Shown in pieces: positions 1 to 9,029 of a stretch of 64,000 nt of DNA. Under the pieces are notes generated by a model, which searched no databases, was not told where the DNA came from, and worked only from the letters and a program-made list of their open reading frames with translations. Within the stretch, counting starts at the first letter, position 1; every line of letters begins with the position of its first letter. The stretch spans positions 1 through 64,000 of the forward strand of contig CAZNLL010000004.1 of the NCBI GenBank assembly GCA_964573885.1. The letters are read 5' to 3'. A program made the position numbers and the translations under genes. This DNA comes from CAZNLL01 sp964573885. GTDB taxonomy: Bacteria > Desulfobacterota > DSM-4660 > Desulfatiglandales > Desulfatiglandaceae.

Positions 1-148
1 CCTTCATTTTTTTTATTATCCAATACCAAAAGGTAATTTTTTTGATAAAAAATTTGGGAAGGGCTGGCGGGAAAAAGATAGAGATTTTTGGAATAATTTC
101 GACAAGAACTACAGAGTATCTAAAGAAGAAATTGAAGATGTTATGTAG
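1..148 (+). CDS. C-terminal end of an unidentified protein (partial)
   Basis: The frame beginning at base 2 is open to a TAG at 146-148 and encodes about 48 residues, rich in Lys, Asp, Phe and Asn, ending in EEIEDVM. The start lies outside the window. The stretch is clearly AT-richer than the genes that follow, which may indicate different ancestry. No family is recognised. It converges with the histidine kinase on the other strand, and a hairpin lies between the two stop codons. Confidence 0.5.
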   Translation, partial: LHFFYYPIPKGNFFDKKFGKGWREKDRDFWNNFDKNYRVSKEEIEDVM

Positions 149-150
149 TG

Positions 151-176
151 GGGCACAAGCTCTTCCGGTTGTGCCC
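151..176. terminator. Hairpin between convergent genes, probable terminator
   Basis: Perfect 8-bp inverted repeat GGGCACAA / TTGTGCCC with a 10-nt loop, placed between the stop of the partial gene (148) and the stop of the histidine kinase (178). There is no long T-run on either side, so it could serve both directions weakly or only stabilise the mRNA ends. Confidence 0.5.
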
Positions 177-177
177 T

Positions 178-1074
178 CTAACCCTTGGCCAAGGGCAATT
201 TGACCAGGAATCTTGCCCCTCGGCCCACATCGCTGTCCAGAAAGAGCTGGCCTCCCAGGTCCTCCACCAGGACCATCACCCCGGCCAGTCCCAAGCCGTG
301 GCCCCGCACAGGACATCCTTCTGTATTGTTCATCTGAAAATAGCATTGAAAAATCTTATTGTGGTACTCTGCAGGGATACCTTCCCCATCATCTTTGACC
401 GAAAAGACCAAATAGCTGTCCGTCCTGTCCACCTTTAATTCCACCCTGTTTCTTCGATACTTAAGGGCGTTGTTCAAAAGGTTTCTCAAGATCTGATTGG
501 TCTTGGCTGGATCCATACATACATCTTCATGCCAAAAGACCTCATCCACGGACAGGGCGATCCCTTTTTCCTGGAGCAGGGACCGCAAGCCGTGAAGGTC
601 CTTACAGGTCTTTACTTTATCCGAGGTGCTACAGTCTGTGAGGTCGAAGATCTCGATCAGGGCCTGTTCGATGAAATCTGATATCCGACATGGAATGGGA
701 TTGACAATCCCCTCCCTTGACCTTCCCAATTCCAAGGCGTCGGTCACCAGGCGCTGGGTCACCCGTGTGTTTCTCAAGACCCGGGTGAGGACCTTTTCCT
801 GGCCATCGGTAAGGCTCCCGTACTTGTCCCTCCTCTGGAGCAAAGACACGATGCCTGCTTCAATGACGGCCAGGGGCACCTTCAAATCGTGAATCAAAAG
901 ATCTATCCGGATTCTTTCCCGCCGTTTGGGCGTCTGCTGCTCTATTTTTTGTTCCTGCTCCATGGGGGATTCGCTCATTTTTGACTGTTCCGGCGAAGGA
1001 TCCGGGCACGGCGCGGCTTCAGGCCTTCCCTTTTTTAACTTTTTTAATATATCAAGCCCCTTAAAAAAAATCAA
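178..1074 (-). CDS. Soluble sensor histidine kinase
   Basis: 298 residues. The H-box HDLKVP (His62) begins a dimerisation/phosphoacceptor helix pair. An HATPase_c domain follows, with N-box NLLNNALKY near 198-206, G1 motif DDGEGIP near 228 and G2 motif GHGLGLAG near 262. The roughly 60 residues before the H-box are polar and Pro/Gln-rich, without a transmembrane segment or recognisable PAS domain, so this is a cytoplasmic kinase without an obvious input module. No response regulator lies beside it, so it is an orphan in this window. The TTG start at 1074 is uncertain; an internal ATG at 978 would still leave the catalytic parts whole. Confidence 0.85.
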   Translation of the reverse strand: MIFFKGLDILKKLKKGRPEAAPCPDPSPEQSKMSESPMEQEQKIEQQTPKRRERIRIDLLIHDLKVPLAVIEAGIVSLLQRRDKYGSLTDGQEKVLTRVLRNTRVTQRLVTDALELGRSREGIVNPIPCRISDFIEQALIEIFDLTDCSTSDKVKTCKDLHGLRSLLQEKGIALSVDEVFWHEDVCMDPAKTNQILRNLLNNALKYRRNRVELKVDRTDSYLVFSVKDDGEGIPAEYHNKIFQCYFQMNNTEGCPVRGHGLGLAGVMVLVEDLGGQLFLDSDVGRGARFLVKLPLAKG

Positions 1075-1110
1075 ACCTCAGGATCTCCCTTTTAACGCTT
1101 TATCATGGGA

Positions 1111-1971
1111 TCATCTGCCCGTGAACAGGACGCCCACATACCCTACAAAGCTGCTGTCCGGCCTGACATCGTAACTCGTGGCGTAAGCCACCTTTTCCGC
1201 CTTTACAGCGCCCAACATCTTTGCCGCCGCAATGGCCGCACCCGCCGCCCCGGCGCAACAGGCGTTATGGTTTTGCAGGGCCTCCTCGATGAGACCTTCT
1301 TCATCCATTGCCAGCATTTTATCCACGGCCTGCTTGTCATTCACCTCCCTGACCCACGCCAGGGCCCCTTCTCCCACGCCCTGTGGGGTAAAGCCATAGT
1401 TGTATCCGTAATGGGTCAGATCGGTCGAGCCCAGCACCAGGGTCTTTCGGCCCATTTCCTTTGATATCTGGGCAGCCCTTTTGGCGATGTCCAAGGAGGC
1501 CTTCCTGGGAGGCAGGCCCATAGGAACGATCTTGATGTCAGGGAAAAAATACCGAATAAAGGGCAGTTGTAATTCAATGGTGTTGTCCGGTTCGTAAGAG
1601 GAAGGGGTTTCCACCCTGAAGGGCGCCTCCCCTGCCACCTCGCCGGCAACACCGGAATCGATCTCCAGATCTCCTAAGGGGGTGTTCCACCGCCCTTCCT
1701 TCATAATAAAATTATCACTTCCCGGATGGAGGTGGCGGCCAAAAATAAGACACGTCCGGGGTTGTGCTTCCCCGGGAAGACACTTGATCACTTTACAGGC
1801 GATTTCTCCCGAAAACACCCATCCTGCATGGGGCACGATCCCCCCCACAGCCCTTTCTGAGCCCTCCGGACAGGGAGCACCGGCGGCCGCAAAGGCATCA
1901 ATGACCCTTGTGCAATCCGCCCTGTCCCCCGGGTACCAGGCCCCGGCAAAATCGGCTCTTCTTCCCGTCAT
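1111..1971 (-). CDS. amrB: MEMO1-family protein (AmmeMemoRadiSam system protein B)
   Basis: 286 residues, the usual size for the MEMO family, whose members resemble class III extradiol dioxygenases but have no settled bacterial function. It begins with the family hallmark region RADFAGAWYPGD. It carries the conserved histidines in PHAGWVFSG, FGRHLHPG and STDLTHYG, and a cysteine pair in NHNACCAGA near the C-terminus. The start has a good Shine-Dalgarno (GGAGG about 10 nt upstream). The AmmeMemoRadiSam partners (AMMECR1 domain and radical SAM protein) are not next to it, so it stands alone here. Confidence 0.88.
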   Translation of the reverse strand: MTGRRADFAGAWYPGDRADCTRVIDAFAAAGAPCPEGSERAVGGIVPHAGWVFSGEIACKVIKCLPGEAQPRTCLIFGRHLHPGSDNFIMKEGRWNTPLGDLEIDSGVAGEVAGEAPFRVETPSSYEPDNTIELQLPFIRYFFPDIKIVPMGLPPRKASLDIAKRAAQISKEMGRKTLVLGSTDLTHYGYNYGFTPQGVGEGALAWVREVNDKQAVDKMLAMDEEGLIEEALQNHNACCAGAAGAAIAAAKMLGAVKAEKVAYATSYDVRPDSSFVGYVGVLFTGR

Positions 1972-2205
1972 GGCACTTCACCTCCTTGTCCATAAACCCC
2001 GTTGTTGCAAACACATTATTCGTGAATTCCAGGTCTAGGCCCCAAAAGCGGAATTTTAAGCCATAGAAAGCAAAGGGGCGGATTCTTTGGCGCCTCTTAT
2101 ACAACTACGGGGTAAATTCTTGGCATCCTCCATCTTCAATCTTGCTGTGGTGGCGTTGAACTGATATGTAATTCTTAAGATTAACACAAAAGGAGGCCCT
2201 TCTCT

Positions 2206-2850
2206 ATGGCCTTTGATATCGCTCAATGGATCGTAAAGATCCCTGTCCTCTTATTTGCCATCACTATCCATGAATATGCCCACGGCCGGGCCGCCTTATG
2301 GCTGGGGGACCCCACGGCAAAGGCCATGGGCCGGCTTACCCTGAATCCCCTGCCCCATATCGATCCTTTCGGGGCCATCTGCCTGTTTCTCTTCCACTTC
2401 GGGTGGGCCAAACCCGTTCCTGTGGATCCCAGATATTTCAAGAACATGAGAAGCGGGACCATCTTCATGTCCCTTTGCGGCCCCCTGTCCAATCTTACTG
2501 CCGCCCTCCTGGCGGGTCTCCTTATAAGATTCTTGCCCTTTCCCTCTGAGCTCTATCTCACAGTGGTTATGTGGCTCATCCTCATGAACATAGGGCTAGG
2601 GCTTTTCAACCTCCTGCCCATCCCCCCCCTGGACGGGTCCCATGTCCTGGAAAATCTCCTGCCCCCCAGGGCGGCTGAAAAATACCGGGAATGGGGACGT
2701 TACGGTCCCATCATTATCCTGGCCGTGGTCCTCCTGGACAACTTTGCCCACACCGGAATCCTCAGCCGCATCCTCATCGGCCCCATGTTTCACCTGGCCC
2801 ATTTGTTTGCCGGTGACAACCTGTTCCGCTTACTCCCTCTTCTCCGCTGA
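2206..2850 (+). CDS. Site-2 protease family (M50) membrane metalloprotease
   Basis: 214 residues with several hydrophobic segments. The zinc-binding HEYAH (His22, Glu23, His26) sits inside the first membrane segment. The second M50 signature, NLLPIPPLDGS, supplies the third metal ligand (Asp). Length and layout match the small FtsL/RseP-unlike rhomboid-neighbour class of M50 proteins (YwhC type), without a PDZ domain. Start preceded by AAAAGGAGG. The substrate cannot be inferred from the neighbourhood. It is divergent from the MEMO gene across a 234-bp gap. Confidence 0.9.
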   Translation: MAFDIAQWIVKIPVLLFAITIHEYAHGRAALWLGDPTAKAMGRLTLNPLPHIDPFGAICLFLFHFGWAKPVPVDPRYFKNMRSGTIFMSLCGPLSNLTAALLAGLLIRFLPFPSELYLTVVMWLILMNIGLGLFNLLPIPPLDGSHVLENLLPPRAAEKYREWGRYGPIIILAVVLLDNFAHTGILSRILIGPMFHLAHLFAGDNLFRLLPLLR

Positions 2851-3309
2851 GGGCGTGCGGGTTGATTATTACCATAGGCCAAAGCCCCCGGCCCGGTCAA
2901 TCAATTTCACGGGACCACTGCTAAACCCTTGTCCGGGGGCATCGTAAAAAACAAGCCTCTGAATTAATTATCCTTTTCTTGAAACACCTCCTCCCTCTGC
3001 CGAAGAGCGGGCCGGGTTTCCTGTCCGTTCGAATCTTCGGAGGGGCCTAAAGCTTGACACATCCGCCTCTCTCTTCTATTCTCCTTATGTCCATGTGAAA
3101 TCGCATGCTTATTCTCGCTGGTCCTCCTAACGCGGGCCCGGATCACACAGCCCGGCGCAAGAATCCCATTTGAGACGCATGGGAGAGGATCACCGGGTAA
3201 AACCGTAAACAGGCGACCTCATGGTCTTACCGAGCCTTACAAGTCCGATTGCCGGACCTTGGCCTCAAAGTCGGCGGAAGGCTTACTGGATGGGGTTTCT
3301 CAAGGCTAT
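2851..3309. other. 459-base gap without a convincing gene
   Basis: Short open frames in this stretch have no family resemblance and no good ribosome site. The only element that can be supported is a sigma-70-like promoter at 3054-3082. It leaves a leader of about 220 nt before the phosphatase gene. Confidence 0.5.
3054..3082 (+). promoter_or_regulatory. Predicted sigma-70 promoter of the phosphatase operon
   Basis: TTGACA, 17-nt spacer, TATTCT. The -35 box is perfect and the -10 box matches four of six consensus positions. It points toward the PP2C gene, with the DUF4388 gene downstream. Confidence 0.4.
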
Positions 3310-4110
3310 ATGAACGTCAAATCCGCAGGAAAAACGGACGTGGGGCTCAAGCGTAAAATCAATGAGGACAGCCTTCTCATGGCCCCTGATTTCGGGCTTT
3401 ACCTGGTCGCCGACGGCATGGGCGGGCATAAAGCGGGGGATGTAGCCAGCCGCATGACCGCAAAGACCATCCAGGATTACTGGCAGAAAATGACTGAGGG
3501 GAATCCCCCTCCCTTCCTGGAAGAGATCGACAGAAATATCTCCCTCAACGCAAAACACCTGCTCAATTCCATCTTCCTGGCCAATAGAATCGTTTATGAG
3601 GCCCAAAAAAAACCCCAGTATCATCGGATGGGCTCAACCCTTGCCGCCTTGCTCCTTGAAGACAATTCCGTGTGGGTTGCGAATGTAGGAGACAGCCTCA
3701 TATATCTCTTCTACGATGACCAGTTGAGGCAAGTCTCTGAAAGCCACTCCCTGGAATCGGAACAAAAGAATCTCGGCATGATTGATCCTGAAGAGGCGGG
3801 CAATTCCTTGTTCAGGCATATCCTGACCAGGGCCATCGGCCTGAGGGAGAGGGTGGACGTCTTCATCACGGCCATAGAGCCAAAACCGGGTGCCACAATC
3901 CTCCTGTGTTCAGACGGCCTTACGGACTATACCTCTGAAGAAAATATTAAAACCGTTCTTGACGACTTCACCATTTCCCTGGAGCGGAAGGTGGATGTCC
4001 TTATTGACGAAGCCAAGAGGGGTGGCGGAGGGGACAATATCACCGTCCTCTTGGTGGAGATCCTGGAACAGGGCAAATGGGACAAGTTCAAAAAACGTCT
4101 GAAGTTTTAA
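3310..4110 (+). CDS. PP2C-family Ser/Thr protein phosphatase
   Basis: 266 residues from the ATG at 3310. This start was chosen because bacterial PP2C proteins typically begin a few residues before the GKTDVG..R..NEDS motif; a TTG at 3259 in the same frame would add 17 unrelated residues. All metal-binding motifs are present: NEDS, ADGMGGH, GSTL, NVGDS, CSDGLTD and the final GGGDNITV. It probably removes phosphate from targets of the kinase encoded at 5787-7133, as in the usual Stp/Pkn pairs. It lies upstream of the DUF4388 gene in the same direction. Confidence 0.92.
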   Translation: MNVKSAGKTDVGLKRKINEDSLLMAPDFGLYLVADGMGGHKAGDVASRMTAKTIQDYWQKMTEGNPPPFLEEIDRNISLNAKHLLNSIFLANRIVYEAQKKPQYHRMGSTLAALLLEDNSVWVANVGDSLIYLFYDDQLRQVSESHSLESEQKNLGMIDPEEAGNSLFRHILTRAIGLRERVDVFITAIEPKPGATILLCSDGLTDYTSEENIKTVLDDFTISLERKVDVLIDEAKRGGGGDNITVLLVEILEQGKWDKFKKRLKF

Positions 4111-4292
4111 TGACACTCCACGGAAAGGGCATCCCGGCCCGGCCCTTCAGGCGAAACATGGGTATTTTGGTATTGTCAATTTTATAGGGCCCTGCTAGAA
4201 ATAAAGGACTTCCGGAAACAGGGTCTTTGGGCCCAATCCGGTCAGTTTTTTGGCCGGGCCGTCCCGGGAAGCAGGGTGCCGGAGCGTGATCC

Positions 4293-5462
4293 ATGGAGAC
4301 CTCTTCAGATTCCAGACATATCGATTTTTCAAGTCTTCTCCTGAATCTCCACAAGGAAAGGAAGACGGGCGTTTTGACCGTCAAAAACAAGAGGCTTGGC
4401 TTGACCCTGTATATCAAGAACGGGGTCCTGGTCCACGCCGAGGGTCTTGATAAAGAAAAGGCCCTCATCCAGGAAATCGCCAGAAGAAAGGATTTGGAAC
4501 CGAAGCAAATACAGGAACTGCTGGAGCTGAGAGAGATCTCCCCCCACTCCCTGGGACAAACCCTTACCCAGAGGGGCATGATTTCTCCCTCCGGCTGGGA
4601 CAAATTTCTGCTCCTGAGGGCCAAACATCACCTTGCGACCGCCATCCAGATGGATATGGGGCAATTGGACTTTGTAGAAACCGAGCCCCGTATTCCTCCT
4701 GTGGATTCGGTGAATCGGGACCTGGTAGAACTGCTGCTTGACACCATTCGGGAACTCAAGAATCAGGCCTTTTTGAAAAAATTCGTCCCCGGGGCCCAAT
4801 CCTGTTTCGGTCGCAGACCGGAGAGGGGGGACCTGGAGGCATGGCTCCCCTTGAACTCCACGGAAAAGGTGGTCCTCGCCGCGGTCGACGGCAAGAGGAC
4901 CGTGGAGGATATCTCTTCCATCACCGGCCTCCCCTACGAAGTCCTTTACCGCATCTTCTACCTCTTTCTTTTTCTGGGACTTGTCTCCCTGGTGGAAGAG
5001 CCGGGGGCGGGGAAACCCGAGGTGGAGTGTGCGGAAATCACCAACCTCTACTTGGATCTATTGAACATCCTTGAAACCCACTTCAGAAAAGAGCTGGGCC
5101 AGGAGTTCGATAAAACCTATGATGCGTGCATAAAAGAGCTCACCGGCCAGAGCAAGGCCCTTTTCCAAGGCATTGATCTCCTGTCTTTACCCCACGAAGA
5201 GGCGACCAACATGATCTGCGACCGCTTCATGGAAGGGGCCGGATCAACGAACAGTTCGCTGGTACTGACGACCTCATTCAACAAGCTTCTTTACCTGATG
5301 ATCATGAGGATGAAAAAGATACTGGGGGCGGGTATTACGGAAAAGGCCATCCAGGAGATGCTGAACATGGTTGAATACCTAAAAAAGTACAGGCAGGATG
5401 TGGAAATGCTCGATTATATCAACGGCAATCTTAAAGACTATCTGGGGCAAATAAAATCCTGA
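4293..5462 (+). CDS. DUF4388 domain protein
   Basis: 389 residues. The N-terminal 100 or so residues show the DUF4388 pattern, FSSLLLNLHKERKTGVLTV followed by LYIKNGVLVHAEG; this domain is common in deltaproteobacterial signalling proteins. A middle part (about 175-230) resembles a winged-helix module (VVLAAVDGKRTVEDISSITG). The C-terminal part is helical and unassigned. Such proteins are often found with Ser/Thr kinases, receivers and gliding or chemosensory genes. The position between a PP2C phosphatase and a Ser/Thr kinase suggests a signalling or phosphorylation-target role, by context only. Confidence 0.8.
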   Translation: METSSDSRHIDFSSLLLNLHKERKTGVLTVKNKRLGLTLYIKNGVLVHAEGLDKEKALIQEIARRKDLEPKQIQELLELREISPHSLGQTLTQRGMISPSGWDKFLLLRAKHHLATAIQMDMGQLDFVETEPRIPPVDSVNRDLVELLLDTIRELKNQAFLKKFVPGAQSCFGRRPERGDLEAWLPLNSTEKVVLAAVDGKRTVEDISSITGLPYEVLYRIFYLFLFLGLVSLVEEPGAGKPEVECAEITNLYLDLLNILETHFRKELGQEFDKTYDACIKELTGQSKALFQGIDLLSLPHEEATNMICDRFMEGAGSTNSSLVLTTSFNKLLYLMIMRMKKILGAGITEKAIQEMLNMVEYLKKYRQDVEMLDYINGNLKDYLGQIKS

Positions 5463-5478
5463 GCCTAAGGAGGCGGAC

Positions 5479-5757
5479 ATGACCCTTACACCCAGCGCCA
5501 CCGTCTATCTCCTCATGATCGTGATCTATGTGATCATCCTCTATATCTTTGACCGTGCACGAAGGAAGTTTAAAGGTGGAAACATTGAGATGGTCATCAA
5601 ATTGATCATCATCAACACCCTATTGCTCCTGGCCGCGGACTATGTGTACCTCCTCGGTTTTCTGGGCTCGGATTTCGTCTACATTGCCAGGACCCTTTTA
5701 CGCCTGGCCGCCATGTGCGCCATCGCCTTTGGGGGACTCAGGCTCATCACGCTCTAG
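5479..5757 (+). CDS. Small membrane protein
   Basis: 92 residues with three hydrophobic stretches (about 7-25, 38-58 and 66-90) separated by a short basic loop (DRARRKFKGG). It starts 17 nt after the DUF4388 gene with an AAGGAGG ribosome site, so the two are co-transcribed. No family is recognised. It may anchor or work with the DUF4388 protein at the membrane; that is inference from the spacing. Confidence 0.75.
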   Translation: MTLTPSATVYLLMIVIYVIILYIFDRARRKFKGGNIEMVIKLIIINTLLLLAADYVYLLGFLGSDFVYIARTLLRLAAMCAIAFGGLRLITL

Positions 5758-5786
5758 GCGCGGTACCGAACGCCATTTGGAGCACG

Positions 5787-7133
5787 CTACGGAACCCTTT
5801 TTGAAAGGCGTTCTATCAGGGTAACCCCAAAGCTCTTCAAAAAGCGCAGTTGCATCTCCTCCGAGGCCTTGACCAACAAGGTGGGACTGATCTGCATCAA
5901 GATGCACTCTGTCTCTGCGCGCACCGTGGCCACCCGCGCCTCACCGCTTAAGTAGGCCATTTCTCCAAAACATTCCCCCTTGCCGATGAGGGCGATCCTT
6001 TCACTGTTACTGTAAACCCCGGCGCTCCCGTTGAGGATAATGAAAAAGGAATCGTCGACGTCCCCTTCGGTAATGATCACCTTGCCTTCGGGGACCTTGA
6101 TAATGTTACTGGCCTCCAGGACCTCTTTGACTTGTTCCTGGGTGAATTCTTTGAAAAATCTGACATTGTGCACGTAGTCGAGAACATTATCCACCCGGCT
6201 GGTCTTGCTCCTCTCCCTGAAGCCCCTCAAGGCGACCCTTAAATCATAGGCGAAGTCTCCACAACTCTGGTAACGGCCCTGGGGGTCCTTGGAAAGGGCC
6301 CTGCCCACGATGTTCATCAATATATCAGGGATTTCGCTGCGGATCTCTTGCATGGGCACGGGGTCTTCTTCCGCGATCTTATACATGATGGCGAAATCAT
6401 TTTCACCGGTGAATGCCTTTTGGCCTGTGAGGAGTTCGTAAAAAACACAACCCAGGGAAAAGATATCACTCCGGTTATCGGCCGGCTTTTCCCTTGCCTG
6501 CTCTGGAGACATGTAACTGGGAGAGCCGATGATCCCCTCTGCACCCGTCTGCTCCGACTTGACCCGGGCAATGCCGAAGTCGGCTATCTTCACGCGTCCT
6601 GATTTGTTCAGCATAATATTGGCGGGCTTGATGTCCCTGTGGATCACGCCTTTTCTATGGGCATAATCAAGGGCCTTGCAGGTGGTGAACACGATCTCAG
6701 CGGCCTTGCTCACGGGCAAAAGATGGCCCTTGGTGCAATAGGGCTTGAGGGTGGGCCCGTCCACGTACTCCATGGTCATATAGCAGAAGTCCTTGTACAT
6801 GCCCGCATCATAAATGGCCACGATGCTGGGATGCATGAGCCGACCGGCGGATTGGGCCTCGGTAAAAAACTTCTCCCGGTATTTATCCGCCTCCTCCCCT
6901 TTTACATGGGCCCCGGGCCGGGTGACCTTGATACCCACCTCCCTCTTGATGTAAGGATCCCGCCCAAGATAAACCACACCCATGCTGCCCTGTCCCAGTT
7001 TCTTGAGGATTTCATACCTCCCCAGGGTCTTGATCCCCGAGAGGTCCGCAAGAAACTGGGAATCCACGGTGCTGGGTCTGACCTCTTCCTGGCTCCTGCC
7101 TCCGGGCCCTTGATCTTTGTTCTGATCTTTCAC
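5787..7133 (-). CDS. Ser/Thr protein kinase with C-terminal cyclic nucleotide-binding domain
   Basis: 448 residues. The kinase domain runs from about 39 to 300, with glycine loop GQGSMGVVYLG, Lys69 in EVGIKV, HRDIKPANIM (catalytic Asp167), DFGIAR (185-190) and SPSYMSPEQA. All catalytic residues are present, so it should be active. Residues about 325-445 form a cNMP-binding/CAP-like beta-barrel (GKVIITEGDVDDSFFII, then GECFGEMAYLSGEARVATV). No transmembrane segment is seen, unlike most PknB-type kinases. Start is GTG with an upstream GAGG. It converges with the phosphatase/DUF4388 genes, which are the likely functional partners. Confidence 0.93.
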   Translation of the reverse strand: MKDQNKDQGPGGRSQEEVRPSTVDSQFLADLSGIKTLGRYEILKKLGQGSMGVVYLGRDPYIKREVGIKVTRPGAHVKGEEADKYREKFFTEAQSAGRLMHPSIVAIYDAGMYKDFCYMTMEYVDGPTLKPYCTKGHLLPVSKAAEIVFTTCKALDYAHRKGVIHRDIKPANIMLNKSGRVKIADFGIARVKSEQTGAEGIIGSPSYMSPEQAREKPADNRSDIFSLGCVFYELLTGQKAFTGENDFAIMYKIAEEDPVPMQEIRSEIPDILMNIVGRALSKDPQGRYQSCGDFAYDLRVALRGFRERSKTSRVDNVLDYVHNVRFFKEFTQEQVKEVLEASNIIKVPEGKVIITEGDVDDSFFIILNGSAGVYSNSERIALIGKGECFGEMAYLSGEARVATVRAETECILMQISPTLLVKASEEMQLRFLKSFGVTLIERLSKRVP

Positions 7134-7264
7134 ACCCTCACCTCAGCCTCTGGTCCCGCAAGTCAAAAGGATTAATCCCTGTCTCTTTCCTATACACCAA
7201 TTTGGAGGAAATTTCAAAAAATTCGCCCTTTCCGGGATGAATGAAACGCCGCCAATATTTTCTC

Positions 7265-7293
7265 TTGACCACTTTCCCTTACAATAATATTGT
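7265..7293 (+). promoter_or_regulatory. Predicted sigma-70 promoter
   Basis: TTGACC, 17-nt spacer, TATTGT in a locally AT-rich patch, 31 nt before the start of the broken ATPase gene. It fits the spacing rule well, but the downstream gene is decayed, so present use is uncertain. Confidence 0.35.
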
Positions 7294-7323
7294 AACGGAA
7301 GTATTTTAAAAAAAATATTGATA

Positions 7324-7698
7324 ATGTCGAATCCTCTTCTCATCGAAACCCTTTCCCCGGATGCCCCCATTTGTGACCGGCAAAAGAAAATAGACTTTCT
7401 CCAATCCTGTGCTGAGAGCGAGACGAATTTGGTCCTTTTCTCCCGTCGTTATGGGAAGACGGCCCTTGCCCTGCGGGCCCAGTCAATGCCCGCTCAGAGG
7501 GGTTGTGTTACCATCCGCACCCTGGCCGCCTTCCCGGCCGGGGAAATGCTTTCCGGTAAATTCACCGGCAGGTGTGGACTCCCCGCCAGTTCAGTCCAGT
7601 TTGCCCGTGAAAGGCTCAAGGCGGAAAACCTCATCCGGCAGGAGGAACCAAAAGGGATATGGCGCGTTGTGGACCCCGTATTCTCCATGTTGTTGTAG
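7324..7698 (+). pseudogene. Internally deleted AAA ATPase (archaeal-type ATPase family) remnant
   Basis: The 124-residue frame joins two ends of a normally 400-470 residue protein. The N-terminal part keeps the introductory CDRQKKIDFLQ and a weak P-loop (FSRRYGKTAL in place of GxRRxGKT). The part from about residue 84 looks like the later winged-helix piece (SSVQFARERLKAENLIRQ, then WRVVDPVFSMLL). Walker B, sensor motifs and the C-terminal DUF234 nuclease-like domain are missing. The piece upstream of residue 80 has no family likeness, which suggests an internal deletion with frame shift. An ATP-binding role is no longer likely. Confidence 0.6.
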
Positions 7699-7874
7699 CG
7701 GCTCTGATCCCTGAAAATGGAGGTGGCCAGCTCGATGCCCTCTACCCGGAAATTGAATAACAGATCCTGCCCCTGACCGGGCTTTCCAGGGCATAACCGC
7801 GTCAACCAATCGGTGGAGGCCTGTCAATCCGTAAAAAGCCAGAGTAACCGCTCAAGAGGCGAAAGGAGGAAGCC

Positions 7875-8972
7875 ATGAAGGGCAAGGCTGCAATATTCAC
7901 GAGACCGGGTGATCCTTTTGAAATAGTGGAATTCACCGTACCCGATCCGGAGCCGGGAGCCATAATCATAAAGGTGCATATGGCGAATATATGCGGTTCT
8001 GATGTGCATACCTGGCACGGCGATCAAAGACTATTCGGCAAAGGGCCATGGATACTTGGACATGAATCCACAGGAACCGTGTACAAGATGGGGCCGGGGG
8101 TCAATGTCGATTCGAGGGGGGAACCCCTCAAAGAGGGTGACAGGGTGGCCTATCAATATTTCAGGCCGTGCGGGAGATGTTATCAATGTGCGGAGGGTAA
8201 TGGACTGGCTTGCACGAATTTGTTTATCTCCGGCTACTTTCCCGCACAGGGACCGCGTTATTTCAATGGCGCCTATGGTGAATACTTCTATTTGCAACCC
8301 GGCATGAGCGTTTTCAAGGTTCCTGATGAGGTTCCAGATCAAGTCATTGCCCCCCTTAACTGTGCGCTGAGCCAGGTGACATTCGGTTTGCATAAAGCGC
8401 ATATCAAGTTCGGCGATTCCGTGGTCATTCAAGGCGCGGGCGGTTTGGGATTGAATGCCGCTGCCTTGGCAAAAGAGATGGGCGCAGGGACGGTTATCGC
8501 CATTGACCAGGAAGAGGAGCGGTTGAAACTGGCAAAAGACTTTGGGGCGGATTTTACCATTGACATTAAACAATATGAATCACCGCGGGATCGCATCTCC
8601 AAGGTCAAAGCGTTGGTTGGAAGGCAAGGCGCTGATATCCTATTGGAATTGGTTGGCCTCCCGGAGGTGGTTGGAGAAGGCATAAATATGCTGAGGGCCG
8701 GAGGCACCTATGTGTGGATCGGGAATATCAACCTGGGTAGAAAAACCGAGATCGCGCCTGCAAGTGTTGTTATGGGCGGTAAGCAAATAATGGGTGTAGC
8801 CTTGTACGAATCCTGGGTGATCCCCAGGCTGTTGACTTATCTCAAAAAGAACTTGCATAAGTATCCCTATGAAAAAGTGATCTCTGACACGTTTAAACTC
8901 TCGGAGATCAATGAAGCCTTTCGCGCCGCTCATAGCAGGGAGGTGACCAGGGCAAGCATATTAATGGAATAG
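7875..8972 (+). CDS. Zinc-dependent alcohol dehydrogenase (medium-chain family)
   Basis: 365 residues, full length. The catalytic zinc site shows ICGSDVH and LGHESTG. The structural zinc loop is intact as PCGRCYQC with a fourth Cys in LACTN. The Rossmann nucleotide-binding motif is GAGGLGLNAAALAKEMG, followed by IAIDQEEERL, where the acidic Asp suggests NAD preference over NADP. An insertion around FISGYFPAQGPRYFNGAYGEY separates it from threonine/sorbitol dehydrogenase types. It oxidises or reduces an alcohol or polyol; the substrate is not deducible. Good ribosome site (AAAGGAGG). It is intact between two decayed ATPase pieces. Confidence 0.9.
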   Translation: MKGKAAIFTRPGDPFEIVEFTVPDPEPGAIIIKVHMANICGSDVHTWHGDQRLFGKGPWILGHESTGTVYKMGPGVNVDSRGEPLKEGDRVAYQYFRPCGRCYQCAEGNGLACTNLFISGYFPAQGPRYFNGAYGEYFYLQPGMSVFKVPDEVPDQVIAPLNCALSQVTFGLHKAHIKFGDSVVIQGAGGLGLNAAALAKEMGAGTVIAIDQEEERLKLAKDFGADFTIDIKQYESPRDRISKVKALVGRQGADILLELVGLPEVVGEGINMLRAGGTYVWIGNINLGRKTEIAPASVVMGGKQIMGVALYESWVIPRLLTYLKKNLHKYPYEKVISDTFKLSEINEAFRAAHSREVTRASILME

Positions 8973-9029
8973 AACCATGCTCTTGGATCCGGTGCCGTCA
9001 CAGGGGCCCGATCCGGACAGCATCCTCTA

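Noticed and set aside
7765..7815. GGGCATAACCGCGTCAACCAATCGG as a second attC half-site
   Set aside because: Only the left half resembles attC; no matching right arm or inner stem was found.
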